Shown one piece after another: positions 35,957-45,064 of a stretch of DNA of 64,000 nucleotides. The notes under the pieces were generated by a model that did not search any database, was not told where the DNA came from, and was given only the letters and a program-made list of their open reading frames with translations. The number at the start of each line of letters is the position of its first letter. Positions within the stretch are counted from its first letter, which is position 1. The stretch comes from UBA4802 sp964509195. GTDB taxonomy: Bacteria; Spirochaetota; UBA4802; UB4802. The stretch covers positions 1 to 64,000 of the forward strand of contig CAZDWJ010000007.1 in the NCBI GenBank assembly GCA_964509195.1, written 5' to 3'. The translations under genes were made by a program, and so were the position numbers.

Positions 35957-36457
35957 CTAACGACCTTCCCTCGACAACTCCTGTTCAAATATCTTATCAA
36001 AAAGGAAGAATAATGGAGGGGATAACAACGCATTATAGAATGATTCGGGTAAAATTATTGCAGTTATCGATGATAACGATCCTTGATGAAACAAATAGCA
36101 TAATATAAGTGTGATAACACCTTTTGCAACAGAAGCAAAAAAGAGCAACAGAAACACAGTAAAAAGATTTTCTTTAAATATTGACCTTCCAAAAAAACCA
36201 ATTATATATCCCAAAGCCATTTTGGGGAATGCAAGCAACCCTAAAGGTGAATTAGAGATTGCATCATGCAATAATCCACCTATAAATCCAGTAACCTCAC
36301 CATAAAGGGATCCAAAACTATAGGCAAAATATACAACAACTATAAAAACAAGATCGGGTTTAACACCACCTATTCTAAGAACATCAAAGGAAGAATGCCC
36401 CTGAATTATAAGCGATGCTAACAATAGTGCACCTGTAATAATATACATGAGAATCAT
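35957..36457 (-). CDS. mreD: Rod-shape-determining protein MreD
   Basis: A 166-residue membrane protein with five helices and the family segment GEVTGFIGGLLHDAISNSP. It is part of the rod complex, interacting with MreC. The ATG overlaps the mreC stop by 4 bp. Placed between mreC and mrdA as in most rod-shaped bacteria. Confidence 0.88.
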   Translation of the reverse strand: MILMYIITGALLLASLIIQGHSSFDVLRIGGVKPDLVFIVVVYFAYSFGSLYGEVTGFIGGLLHDAISNSPLGLLAFPKMALGYIIGFFGRSIFKENLFTVFLLLFFASVAKGVITLILCYLFHQGSLSSITAIILPESFYNALLSPPLFFLFDKIFEQELSREGR

Positions 36458-37368
36458 AGCTGTGGTTCTTCCTGTATAAGTTTTAATATCTCTTTGTCCG
36501 GTTCTTTTTTGATGACAACAACATTCTCAATCAGATCAAAATTGATATATGGCTTGACCAGAACACGTTGAAATGCACCTGATTCAGATGGGAATGACCT
36601 GATTGCAACTCCAACCAGTAACCCTTGAGGGAAAATACCACCCTGTCCAGAGGTTACCACTATATCCCCTGGTTTGATCGTTGCAGTCTTATCAACATAA
36701 TCAATAATACATAATTTGCCAATAGCTGAATAACCACTCAAAAGCCCTGGGTACCTGCTTTCCTGAAAAATAACACCTATCTTTAAATCCGGAGATATAA
36801 TTGGCAGGATACGAGATACTGATCCTCTCACTTCAATAATTTTTCCAACTATTGCCTTTTCATCACCAAAAAAAGCTACAACTGGCATATTGACTTCTAT
36901 CCCGTCGGAACTGCCTTTATTAATAATTATTGTTCTGAACCAATTATCAGGGTCTTTTGAAATAATAGCAGCAAGAACGGAATCATATTTTAAACGCTGC
37001 TTCAGGCCCAAAAGATTTCTTAGCTGTTCGTTTTCTCTTTTTATCTCTTCCAGTTCTTCAGCAACAGATTCATACTGCTGCAGTCGTAATCTTGTTTTCT
37101 CCAGTTCTTCCTGGGCATTGCGCAACTGTGAAAAACCTGACCACAGAAGCGACAGGTTTGTCTGAATAGCATGGTATAACTTCTGGAAAGGAAAAATAAC
37201 AGCATTACCTGCTCCCTCTACTACATTGGTTGCGCCAGATGATTGTAAAGAGAGTGAAATAAAACAAAACAGAGAAAAAAGTACAAACAATACAATTGTT
37301 TTATGCCTTATAAAGAATTCCACAGCAAACCCATAATCTAAATTAAAATAAATACTCCTGCATATCAT
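36454..37368 (-). CDS. mreC: Rod-shape-determining protein MreC
   Basis: A 304-residue protein with one N-terminal membrane helix (about 24-42), a coiled coil (75-115) and a periplasmic double beta-barrel domain (120-285) with DPDNWFRTIIINKGSSDGI and VVTSGQGGIFPQGLLVG. It scaffolds PBP2. The start is uncertain: the ATG at 37368 has little behind it, and a GTG at 37323 directly before the hydrophobic segment is an alternative. It lies 38 bp after mreB. Confidence 0.92.
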   Translation of the reverse strand: MICRSIYFNLDYGFAVEFFIRHKTIVLFVLFSLFCFISLSLQSSGATNVVEGAGNAVIFPFQKLYHAIQTNLSLLWSGFSQLRNAQEELEKTRLRLQQYESVAEELEEIKRENEQLRNLLGLKQRLKYDSVLAAIISKDPDNWFRTIIINKGSSDGIEVNMPVVAFFGDEKAIVGKIIEVRGSVSRILPIISPDLKIGVIFQESRYPGLLSGYSAIGKLCIIDYVDKTATIKPGDIVVTSGQGGIFPQGLLVGVAIRSFPSESGAFQRVLVKPYINFDLIENVVVIKKEPDKEILKLIQEEPQL

Positions 37369-37406
37369 GCAAGAGCATTTGAGTAAAGTAATAAATAGAG
37401 TCTGAA

Positions 37407-38432
37407 CTACTTCAGATTAGAGCGATAAAGATTTTTAATTTCCTCAAGGAATTTACCGGCACCCATTACAACGCAAGTTAATGGATTTTCAGCCCGAATT
37501 ACAGGCACACCGGTTTCTTTGCTGATATACTTGTCTAGGCCTTTGAGCAATGATCCACCACCTGAAAGTACAATACCACGCTCTACTATATCAGCTGCAA
37601 GTTCAGGGGGAGTTCGTTCCAATGTGTGCTTGATTGCATCAAGAATCTGATCTACCGGCTCCTTCAATGCTTTTCTTATTTCAGTAGAATCTATCTCTAA
37701 TGTTCGTGGCAAACCGGAGATAGCATCTCGCCCTTTTAGTTCCATGGTTTCAATCTTCTTTTCAGGGAAAGCATTACCCAATCTAAACTTCACATCCTCA
37801 GCCATTCGCTCGCCAATGACCAGGTTGTACTGAGTTCGTATATATTTAATAATTGCCTCATCAAATTCATCACCAGCAATTCTGACAGAGTCAGCAATAA
37901 CCATACCACCTAACGATATAACAGCAATTTCAGTTGTACCACCACCAATATCAACAATCATATGACCTGCTGGCTCATGAATAGGTATGTTAGCACCTAT
38001 AGCTGCTGCCAGCGCTTCTTCTATCAGATAAATTTCACGAGCGCCTGCTTGTTCGGCAGATTCCCTTACCGCACGTTTTTCCACTTCTGTAATGCCTGAC
38101 GGGACACCAATAACAACTCTGGGGCGAACAAGTGTGGTTCTTTTATGCACCTTTTGTATAAAATAACGTATCATTTTTTCCACTGTTTCAAAATCTGCAA
38201 TAACCCCATCTTTCATAGGGCGTATTGCAACTATATCTCCAGGAGTTCTCCCAAGCATCCTCTTAGCTTCATGTCCAACAGCCAGAACTTTACCGGTACT
38301 TGTTTGAACAGCAACAACTGAAGGTTCGCTTAAAACAATACCTTGCCCTTTCACATGTACCAGGGTGTTAGCAGTTCCCAAATCAATACCCATATCATTG
38401 GAAAATAAACTATACACAGAATCAAAAATCAT
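37407..38432 (-). CDS. mreB: Rod-shape actin homologue MreB
   Basis: A 341-residue actin-like ATPase. Phosphate-1 motif DMGIDLGTANTLVHVKG, phosphate-2 DIGGGTTEIAVISLGG and adenosine motif GIVLSGGGSLLKGLD are intact. It organises the elongation machinery under the inner membrane. First gene of mreB-mreC-mreD-mrdA-rodA, which also includes a candidate promoter upstream. Length normal. Confidence 0.97.
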   Translation of the reverse strand: MIFDSVYSLFSNDMGIDLGTANTLVHVKGQGIVLSEPSVVAVQTSTGKVLAVGHEAKRMLGRTPGDIVAIRPMKDGVIADFETVEKMIRYFIQKVHKRTTLVRPRVVIGVPSGITEVEKRAVRESAEQAGAREIYLIEEALAAAIGANIPIHEPAGHMIVDIGGGTTEIAVISLGGMVIADSVRIAGDEFDEAIIKYIRTQYNLVIGERMAEDVKFRLGNAFPEKKIETMELKGRDAISGLPRTLEIDSTEIRKALKEPVDQILDAIKHTLERTPPELAADIVERGIVLSGGGSLLKGLDKYISKETGVPVIRAENPLTCVVMGAGKFLEEIKNLYRSNLK

Positions 38433-38487
38433 AATAAGTTTACCTTTTAGTCAAAAAATTGATAATTAGCATATTATTTGCATTTGA

Positions 38488-38514
38488 ATGATACTTTACG
38501 GCTATTTTTGTCAA
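38488..38514 (-). promoter_or_regulatory. Candidate promoter for the mre operon
   Basis: On the minus strand TTGACA (38514-38509) and TATCAT (38493-38488) with a 15-base spacer, about 55 bases upstream of the mreB ATG. Same short spacing as the pyrD candidate. Confidence 0.4.
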
Positions 38515-38553
38515 GCGATTATCACTAAAATTTTAATCAAACAGAAAAAAAGA

Positions 38554-39549
38554 TTACATTATCCCCAGTAAGCGCTTTGCTTCAACATTTTCTGAATCAA
38601 GCAAAAGGACCTCACTCCACAATGCCTTTGCCTGTGATATATTCCCCACAGCCGAATATACTTTGCCCAGCCAGAGCTTGCACTGCACATCATGATCATC
38701 TATCTGCAGGGCTGCATTCAGATGTTCCAGAGATTGTGCATAGACACCCTTTTTATAAAATATCTTTCCCAGTTCAATATGCACTGCCTTGATTATAGCA
38801 TTATCCCGTGAACTCTGAAGTATGTTTCGATACTCAATTATTGCATTACTTTGCTGGTTGGCGTAAAGGTATGATGCAGCCAAAAACATTCTGCCTTCAA
38901 TATTGTCCGAAACACCTTTTGATTTCACTAGCTCAATTGCTTCTTCATAATGTCCGCTTTTTATGGCTATCATAGAATAGATTCTGATATTTTGGAGTGA
39001 TAGTTTATGTATATTTGAAACTTTTTGAATAATTGTATATACCTCATTAACAGGGTAATATCCACTGCAATACAATGATGCAGCCTGAATAACCCTTGTA
39101 TTATCATCAATTGAAGACCTTCCTCCCAGTGCTATCCCTTTATTTATAGCTTTGATGGCAAAAAGAAAATTCTTACGTATATCTGCGGGAATATTTTGCA
39201 ACACTGATTCGTCATACAACGAATACATAGGTTTGTTTAACAGACTCAATGCATAATTACAGTAGGTATCTCCCAATAAATAATATGCATCTGCACTCAA
39301 CGGATTGCTTTCGGCATATTTGGTGACTGCACTGCAAAGTTCCTTTAACTGCCTCTGGCGTAGAGCGTTATCGGCTTGATTTGAAGCCATCTCAATTTTT
39401 GTTTGCAGTTTATTTAATGTATATCTCCAGAAAAATATATACTGATGATAATGGTGTACAACATAAATTAAGGAAGCAATCAATATGACATTAATAATCC
39501 ATTTTGTGGTAACTTTTCTTCTCTGTTTTGATTTGTAGCGATAATACAT
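38554..39549 (-). CDS. Membrane-anchored TPR protein
   Basis: A 331-residue protein with a basic N-terminus (YRYKSKQRRKVTTKW), one membrane helix (16-36) and a long TPR-like solenoid in the periplasm or cytoplasm (about 85-331), for example HIELGKIFYKKGVYAQSLEH and CKLWLGKVYSAVGNISQAKA. It starts 15 bases after the preceding gene and probably scaffolds envelope proteins. Its place ahead of mreB suggests a cell-envelope role, which is inference. Confidence 0.75.
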   Translation of the reverse strand: MYYRYKSKQRRKVTTKWIINVILIASLIYVVHHYHQYIFFWRYTLNKLQTKIEMASNQADNALRQRQLKELCSAVTKYAESNPLSADAYYLLGDTYCNYALSLLNKPMYSLYDESVLQNIPADIRKNFLFAIKAINKGIALGGRSSIDDNTRVIQAASLYCSGYYPVNEVYTIIQKVSNIHKLSLQNIRIYSMIAIKSGHYEEAIELVKSKGVSDNIEGRMFLAASYLYANQQSNAIIEYRNILQSSRDNAIIKAVHIELGKIFYKKGVYAQSLEHLNAALQIDDHDVQCKLWLGKVYSAVGNISQAKALWSEVLLLDSENVEAKRLLGIM

Positions 39550-39564
39550 AGAAATTAACCGTCC

Positions 39565-40206
39565 TTAAAATTGAGATTCATTAAACTTTAAGTATTCTTT
39601 TTCAATATCCATTAATATATCCGATTCTTCATTGAGAACAATGCAGTTTATAGCATTTTTACCTTTAATAGTAAATAACATATAGTTATCATGTGCTTTC
39701 ATGGAAGCTATGCGATAAAAATCATAGCGATATAATTTATTATTAATCGTAATGTTTAATCCCTGTTGCACATATTGTAAATAACCGGATCCAATCCTTG
39801 ATAAAAAACTCCAGTCATTTGAAGATACAGTATCTGATACATTTCCAATTGTTCCACTGTTATCTATATATAGAACAACTTCATACCTTTTGGTTTCATT
39901 ATGTTGTATAATTTTATCTTCTTTATCTTTTACTATAATGTTAGTATCTTTTTGTTGTCCAGTATCAAATTCATCGCTTAGCTCAATATCAATATCAGGC
40001 AGATCAGAAAGTTCTATTTCATCTTTTTTTGAAACAAACGGCGCATTGGATATTTCGTATTTTGTTTCTGAAAAATCATCATCCAGATTAGGCACAAACC
40101 TGTCATGAGGTATTGTTTTCCTGATAGAAGCTTCAAAAAACTCAGAATACAATATGAATAAAATACCTGTTATGACTAACACAACAGCTATATAGAATAG
40201 AATCAT
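39565..40206 (-). CDS. Membrane-anchored protein of unknown function
   Basis: A 213-residue protein with one N-terminal helix (2-22), a long acidic linker (35-105, rich in Asp, Glu and Ser) and a compact C-terminal domain (105-213; EVVLYIDNSGTIGNVSDTV onward). No family recognised. It precedes the TPR gene by 15 bases and likely belongs to the same operon. Confidence 0.65.
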   Translation of the reverse strand: MILFYIAVVLVITGILFILYSEFFEASIRKTIPHDRFVPNLDDDFSETKYEISNAPFVSKKDEIELSDLPDIDIELSDEFDTGQQKDTNIIVKDKEDKIIQHNETKRYEVVLYIDNSGTIGNVSDTVSSNDWSFLSRIGSGYLQYVQQGLNITINNKLYRYDFYRIASMKAHDNYMLFTIKGKNAINCIVLNEESDILMDIEKEYLKFNESQF

Positions 40207-40360
40207 TGTGTTATCCCAAATGATATGATTACTTCTAACAACTCAATAATATACGAAATATCAGTAATTTAAGATTCAAAAGTTATTAAGCAAAAACAGG
40301 CATTTGCCTATAAATATTGTCGAAATTATGAATTTACAAGTCAAGGATTAATTATAAAAT

Positions 40361-41311
40361 TTACGGTATTTTCCATAAACCTGCTTTAAGGTAAGGCTCT
40401 CTGCTATAGGGGAAGTCCTCAGGTTCATGCTCTAAAAACTCCAATTTCCAGTTTTTAGGATGTAATGCCCTGTAATCCTGTATACTCATTGAAACTGCAT
40501 TAACCGTTGTCAGCACATAACCATTGTGAGCGATCTGTTCGATAAGAGCCAGATAATCCCTGTAATGTGTTTTTATGCTGAAATTCTGTCTTTTATTCCT
40601 TGAAAATGTTGGCGGGTCAAATACAACAAATTCAAATTGTGCTTTTTGTTTTACCAGTTTTTTTAAATACTGCCTGCAATCAATTTTGACAAAATCTCTT
40701 GAGTCATACTTAATAGCATTCAAGGAATAATTCTGTTTTGCCCTATTCAATACAGTTTGTGATATATCAATATTTACAGCATGCTGCAATCCATGTTTAA
40801 GAGAATGCACTGAAAAAAGCCCCGTATAGCAAAAAAGGTTGCATAGCTTGCCGCCCCTGCAGTAATACTTAGCTAATTTTTGGCGCACTCCGCGCATATC
40901 AAGAAAAACACCTGTATTCTGCCCGTGAACGAGATCAGCATAGGCTGCTACATTATTCTGTTTTACTTCAACTTGTTCAGGTGGAATTGTCCCCTCTATC
41001 AGGATGCTCTTACGTATCTGTGCAACTTTCTGAGGGTCATTTACTTTGGACCTGTCCTTAAGCAATATTCCATTAACCGGAATATGTAATGATGCTAGAG
41101 CTTTTTTACAATAATCGCTTATTTGAGCGCTGATGCTACATAATGAGCTATCGTACAACTGTAATAAGATATAACTATTATAATAATCGATGATAAGCCC
41201 TTCACAATTATCGCCACCGCTATTACAAAGCCTGAACGCGTTGGTTTCAGTACTCTTAAAAAGCGTTTCACGTTTCTTGATGGCCTGTTCTATTGTTTTA
41301 TAAAGTGGCAT
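40361..41311 (-). CDS. Class I SAM-dependent rRNA (cytosine-C5) methyltransferase, RlmI-like
   Basis: A 316-residue methyltransferase. An N-terminal PUA-adjacent domain (FRLCNSGGDNCEGLIIDYY) leads to a Rossmann domain with LCNLFCYTGLFSVHSLK at the SAM site and the catalytic-type FVVFDPPTFSRNKR. RlmI-like enzymes modify 23S rRNA; the exact target is unknown. It begins 3 bases after eda. One GAGCTATCG copy at 41145. Confidence 0.85.
   Translation of the reverse strand: MPLYKTIEQAIKKRETLFKSTETNAFRLCNSGGDNCEGLIIDYYNSYILLQLYDSSLCSISAQISDYCKKALASLHIPVNGILLKDRSKVNDPQKVAQIRKSILIEGTIPPEQVEVKQNNVAAYADLVHGQNTGVFLDMRGVRQKLAKYYCRGGKLCNLFCYTGLFSVHSLKHGLQHAVNIDISQTVLNRAKQNYSLNAIKYDSRDFVKIDCRQYLKKLVKQKAQFEFVVFDPPTFSRNKRQNFSIKTHYRDYLALIEQIAHNGYVLTTVNAVSMSIQDYRALHPKNWKLEFLEHEPEDFPYSREPYLKAGLWKIP
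41145..41153 (+). repeat. GAGCTATCG motif copy in the methyltransferase gene
   Basis: Antisense; the codons read YDSS. Confidence 0.5.
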
Positions 41312-41314
41312 GTA

Positions 41315-41938
41315 TTATGCAATACTATCTAACGTTTCTTTTATACGATTTTCAATAGTATGAAAATCGTTGTTGTTAATTAATCCACTATCAACAATAT
41401 AGGACATACCACACGCTATAACCTGCGGAATAGCACGGTAACTTTTAATGGCTGAAGGCATAATACCACCTGTAGGTATAATGGAAAACGAATACTTCAC
41501 GAATGGTTCAACAATAGCTCTAAGATATGCTGCACCACCACAATACTCTGCCGGGAAAAATTTCACCATTGTACATCCTGCCTGCAAAGCACGTAAAAGT
41601 TCAGTGGGTGTTGAAAAACCAGGTATATAGTATATATGCGGATAATTGTGCGATAACTCAATTAATGAATCGCTGATGCAGGGTGACACTATAAATGTAG
41701 CACCTGCATCTACTGAAGCTTTAAAATCGTCCTGTGTCAACACACTGCCCGCTCCTATCAGCAATTGTGGGAATGATTTCCTCAGTGCCAGGATACATTC
41801 CAGTGCCTGCGAAGTCCGCAATGTAACTTCAATACAGTTGATGTTATATTTGGCAAGTATTCCGGCAATGGTTGTAATTTTAGAGCTATCGCCAAAAACA
41901 CCAATTGGAATAATAGGAACTGTAAGGTGACGTTGCAT
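41315..41938 (-). CDS. eda: KDPG/KHG aldolase-family protein
   Basis: A 207-residue class I aldolase. Catalytic Glu lies in NINCIEVTLRTSQA and the Schiff-base Lys in TMVKFFPAEYCGG; GAGSVLTQDDF is also conserved. It cleaves 2-keto-3-deoxy-6-phosphogluconate to pyruvate and glyceraldehyde 3-phosphate. No Entner-Doudoroff edd gene is near, so the physiological substrate may be another keto-deoxy sugar. It follows the VOC gene by 10 bases. One GAGCTATCGC copy at 41883. Confidence 0.88.
   Translation of the reverse strand: MQRHLTVPIIPIGVFGDSSKITTIAGILAKYNINCIEVTLRTSQALECILALRKSFPQLLIGAGSVLTQDDFKASVDAGATFIVSPCISDSLIELSHNYPHIYYIPGFSTPTELLRALQAGCTMVKFFPAEYCGGAAYLRAIVEPFVKYSFSIIPTGGIMPSAIKSYRAIPQVIACGMSYIVDSGLINNNDFHTIENRIKETLDSIA
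41883..41892 (+). repeat. GAGCTATCGC motif copy in eda
   Basis: Antisense; the codons read GDSS, and the flank GCCAA matches the fmt copy. Confidence 0.55.
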
Positions 41939-41948
41939 TGGGGAATGC

Positions 41949-42323
41949 TTATAATGAAAGCCGTGGATACCGCAACTCTATTTTATTTCCATCAGGGTCA
42001 GTGAACACCACCAGTCGGCCTTTGCGTATATTCTCAGGACCATAGACTATAGTGATGTTTTTTTCTTCAAGCTCATCAAGCGCATCATCAAAATCTTCTT
42101 CATCAATGTAAAAACAGATATGGCTTTTTGAGTTTTCAGGGGTTTTGTAGCCCTTGACTTCAGCAAGCTTGATGAGAATATCGCCCACTTTTATATATGC
42201 TTCATTTGAATTGCTTGCACGCTCAACAACTTCAAAATCAAATAAATCGCTGTAAAATTCAATAGCTTTATCAAGATCAGATACTGTAATACCGATATGG
42301 TCTACACTTTCAATTACTATCAT
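41949..42323 (-). CDS. VOC-family protein (glyoxalase / methylmalonyl-CoA epimerase-like)
   Basis: A 124-residue vicinal-oxygen-chelate protein: two beta-alpha-beta-beta-beta units beginning VDHIGITVSDLDKAIEFYSD and ending FTDPDGNKIELRYP. Candidate metal ligands are His9 and the Glu in KIELR. Function within VOC (epimerase, lyase or resistance protein) is not resolved. AAGGAG precedes the ATG. First gene of a VOC-eda-methyltransferase operon. Confidence 0.85.
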   Translation of the reverse strand: MIVIESVDHIGITVSDLDKAIEFYSDLFDFEVVERASNSNEAYIKVGDILIKLAEVKGYKTPENSKSHICFYIDEEDFDDALDELEEKNITIVYGPENIRKGRLVVFTDPDGNKIELRYPRLSL

Positions 42324-42474
42324 CTCTGCTTCTCCTTTTCTACTTGCTTGTAATATATATTTTATTGCCTAACTATCTTATGAAAGAATTTATAATATTA
42401 TACAACCACTTTTTAAAACTCTTTTACTTATTGTCAATTATTTAAAACCATTCATATTAAAAATATTTGCTATT

Positions 42475-44304
42475 TTATTCAACAGTGACACTTTTTGCTA
42501 AATTCCTTGGCTGATCAACATTACACCCACGCAACACTGCAATATGGTACGCTAAAAGCTGCAGTGGAATAACCGTTAAAAGTGGTGATACAATTTTCCG
42601 TGTTCCTGGAACATATATCACATGATCAGCATATTTTTTAATTTCTTCATCGCCTTCTGTTGCTATTGCAATGATCTTTCCTTTTCGAGCTTTTACTTCC
42701 TGCATATTACTTACAACTTTTTGATAAACTTCATCTTTGACTGCAATAAACACAACAGGCATATCTTCATCAATCAGGGCGATAGGCCCATGCTTCATTT
42801 CCGCAGCAGGATATCCTTCAGCGTGAATATATGAAATTTCCTTAAGCTTCAAAGCGCCTTCAAGAGCAACAGGGAATTGTATTCCCCTGCCCAGATACAG
42901 GAAATTACGGTGATGTTGATACAATTGCGCAATTGTTTTAATTTCATCATTTTTATCCAGGATATGTTTCACAAGTTTTGGAGCACCAATTAACTCCTGT
43001 AAAAACTCCCTTCCTGCATCAGCTGTCATATACTTTCGTCGAGCCAGATAAAACGTAAGCAAAATCAATACGGTAATCTGTGAGGTAAAAGCTTTAGTTG
43101 ATGCCACACCTATTTCCGGACCCGCGTGAATGTATACTCCACCGTCGCTCTCGCGAGCAATGGTACTACCCACAACATTGGTAATGCCAAGCACCTTTAC
43201 ACCCCGTGCCTTTGCTTCACGCAGCGCAGCAAGCGTATCTGCTGTTTCACCTGACTGGCTGATTACTATTACAAGATCGCCTTTATCCAGAATAGGACTA
43301 CGGTACCTGAATTCAGACGCATATTCTACTTCAACAGGTATTCGTGCATACTCTTCTATAAGATACTCACCTATCAAACCAGCATGCCACGATGTGCCAC
43401 ATGCGATAAATATGATCCTTCGTATTGCATTTAACTCATCTTCTGTGAGTCTCAATCCATCAAGTCGTGTCTTACCATCTTCTAATAGAATTCTTCCCCT
43501 GAATGCATTCTGTATGGTTTCAGGCTGCTCAAAAATTTCTTTGAGCATAAAATGTGCAAAACCCTGCTTTTCAATATCAGCAATGTCCCAGTCAATTTTG
43601 TCAGTATGTTTTTCAATTTTTTGTTTTTCAAGGTTATATGTTTTAACATTATTTCTTGTTATCTCAATTATTTCACCATCTGAAACATATATAACATTGC
43701 GGGTATGTTCTACAATGGCACTGGCATCTGATGCTACTATCATATCGCCATCACCCACACCAATGATTAAAGGGCTTCCATTGCGTGCAGCAACTAATTT
43801 ATCGGGCTCTTTTTTTGAAATTACAACAATACCATATGTTCCTTCAACCTTTGTTAACGTCTTCTGAACTGCATCAACAAGCGGCAATGTCTGGTGATAG
43901 TATTCAATAAGATGAACCAGAACTTCAGTATCAGTTTCACTTTTTATTGTGTGATTGTGTTCTAAAAGAATTTTTTTAATAGCAGCATAATTTTCTATAA
44001 TACCATTGTGGACTAAAGCTATCTCCCCTTTACAATCAGTATGGGGATGTGCATTAACATCATTGGGTTCTCCGTGGGTTGCCCAGCGTGTGTGGCCTAT
44101 GCCACAATTAAATCCTTTAAAATCTTCATACTTTAAAACTGCATTAAGATCAGAAACTTTTCCTTTTTGTTTTTGCACAATCAACCTGATATTGAGTGCA
44201 GCAATACCTACTGAGTCGTACCCTCTGTATTCCAGCCGGCGCAATCCGTTAATGATAACTTCAGCTACATTTTTATTACCAATATAACCTACAATGCCAC
44301 ACAT
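42475..44304 (-). CDS. glmS: Glutamine-fructose-6-phosphate aminotransferase
   Basis: A 609-residue enzyme making glucosamine 6-phosphate for peptidoglycan and lipopolysaccharide. The N-terminal glutaminase domain starts MCGIVGYIG, with Cys2 as nucleophile; GHTRWATHG and HNGIIENY follow. Two SIS isomerase domains contain ISQSGETADTL and GRGIQFPVALEGALKLKE. The C-terminus ends NLAKSVTVE, as usual. No glmS ribozyme is visible in the 170-base leader. Confidence 0.97.
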   Translation of the reverse strand: MCGIVGYIGNKNVAEVIINGLRRLEYRGYDSVGIAALNIRLIVQKQKGKVSDLNAVLKYEDFKGFNCGIGHTRWATHGEPNDVNAHPHTDCKGEIALVHNGIIENYAAIKKILLEHNHTIKSETDTEVLVHLIEYYHQTLPLVDAVQKTLTKVEGTYGIVVISKKEPDKLVAARNGSPLIIGVGDGDMIVASDASAIVEHTRNVIYVSDGEIIEITRNNVKTYNLEKQKIEKHTDKIDWDIADIEKQGFAHFMLKEIFEQPETIQNAFRGRILLEDGKTRLDGLRLTEDELNAIRRIIFIACGTSWHAGLIGEYLIEEYARIPVEVEYASEFRYRSPILDKGDLVIVISQSGETADTLAALREAKARGVKVLGITNVVGSTIARESDGGVYIHAGPEIGVASTKAFTSQITVLILLTFYLARRKYMTADAGREFLQELIGAPKLVKHILDKNDEIKTIAQLYQHHRNFLYLGRGIQFPVALEGALKLKEISYIHAEGYPAAEMKHGPIALIDEDMPVVFIAVKDEVYQKVVSNMQEVKARKGKIIAIATEGDEEIKKYADHVIYVPGTRKIVSPLLTVIPLQLLAYHIAVLRGCNVDQPRNLAKSVTVE

Positions 44305-44472
44305 TCTAACCCTCTTCTGGAAATAAAACTATTAGATTCTTCTTCAACTCAGACTATGTTTCGAGCTAAGAGTCAACCACGTTTAAATATATCGCCACAT
44401 TTTGAACTCTTAATGACGTAATATATATTATTTTTAAATAAAAAGCAAAGCTTTTTTTGTATGTATTATTTT

Positions 44473-44504
44473 TCAAAAACGAACGGGGCTTGAGAAGCCC
44501 CGTT
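44473..44504 (-). terminator. Rho-independent terminator after the ferredoxin gene
   Basis: Ten-pair stem AACGGGGCTT / AAGCCCCGTT (44482-44504) with a short loop; on the minus strand it runs into GTTTTT. Confidence 0.85.
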
Positions 44505-44508
44505 ATTA

Positions 44509-44679
44509 TTATACTTCAACTATTGCCTCTGCAGGGCACACATCAACACAAGTACCACACTCTGTACATGCATCCTGATCTATCACATATTTATCCTTAC
44601 CTTCTGAAATCGCCTGTGATGGACATTCAGTTGCACAAGTTCCACATAGTGTGCATTCATCAGTTATTTTATACGCCAT
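44509..44679 (-). CDS. 2[4Fe-4S] ferredoxin
   Basis: A 56-residue bacterial ferredoxin with two clusters: C9-C12-C15...C48 and C38-C41-C44...C19. It is a low-potential one-electron carrier in the cytoplasm, fitting an anaerobic lifestyle. AAGGAGGAA precedes the ATG at 44679, which I prefer over an upstream ATG at 44715. Monocistronic, closed by the terminator at 44473-44504. Confidence 0.95.
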   Translation of the reverse strand: MAYKITDECTLCGTCATECPSQAISEGKDKYVIDQDACTECGTCVDVCPAEAIVEV

Positions 44680-44715
44680 TGAATATTCCTCCTTAAAAAT
44701 AAATAAAAACAACAT

Positions 44716-45064
44716 TTCAGTGTGACAATTAAATTATATATGTAGCACAATTTTAATTGTAAATCAAAATTTATATAAATAATGATACTATTAATGTGAA
44801 TAGTTAAAATGAACCCAATTATCGATATTCTTTATTTACTAATTCTTTCAATATAATTAAAACATTTTATAATTTTGAAACATAGTTACATATTTAGCAG
44901 TAAAAATATTAATTATTTATACCTTTTAGTCGGTTTTTGAATTGATTTTTTTTAACCTTTGAGTTCTTATATTTATTAAAGCTATTGTTAAACGATTGAG
45001 TGATTATTCACTCATTTTACCATTGCTGAAATTAATTCATCTTTTATTAAAAAGGGGGATTCAA
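44716..45064. other. AT-rich intergenic region between divergent genes
   Basis: About 350 bases between the ferredoxin and the secreted protease-like gene. It is strongly AT-rich and should contain two divergent promoters, but no clear box pair stands out. GGGGG before 45065 is the only obvious ribosome binding site. Confidence 0.4.

Noticed and set aside
43130..43867. A 245-codon open frame on the plus strand opposite glmS
   Set aside because: It is the antisense shadow of a strongly conserved gene, has no ribosome binding site and encodes no recognisable domain.
44305..44480. A glmS ribozyme
   Set aside because: The leader lacks the conserved core and is too short and AT-rich.
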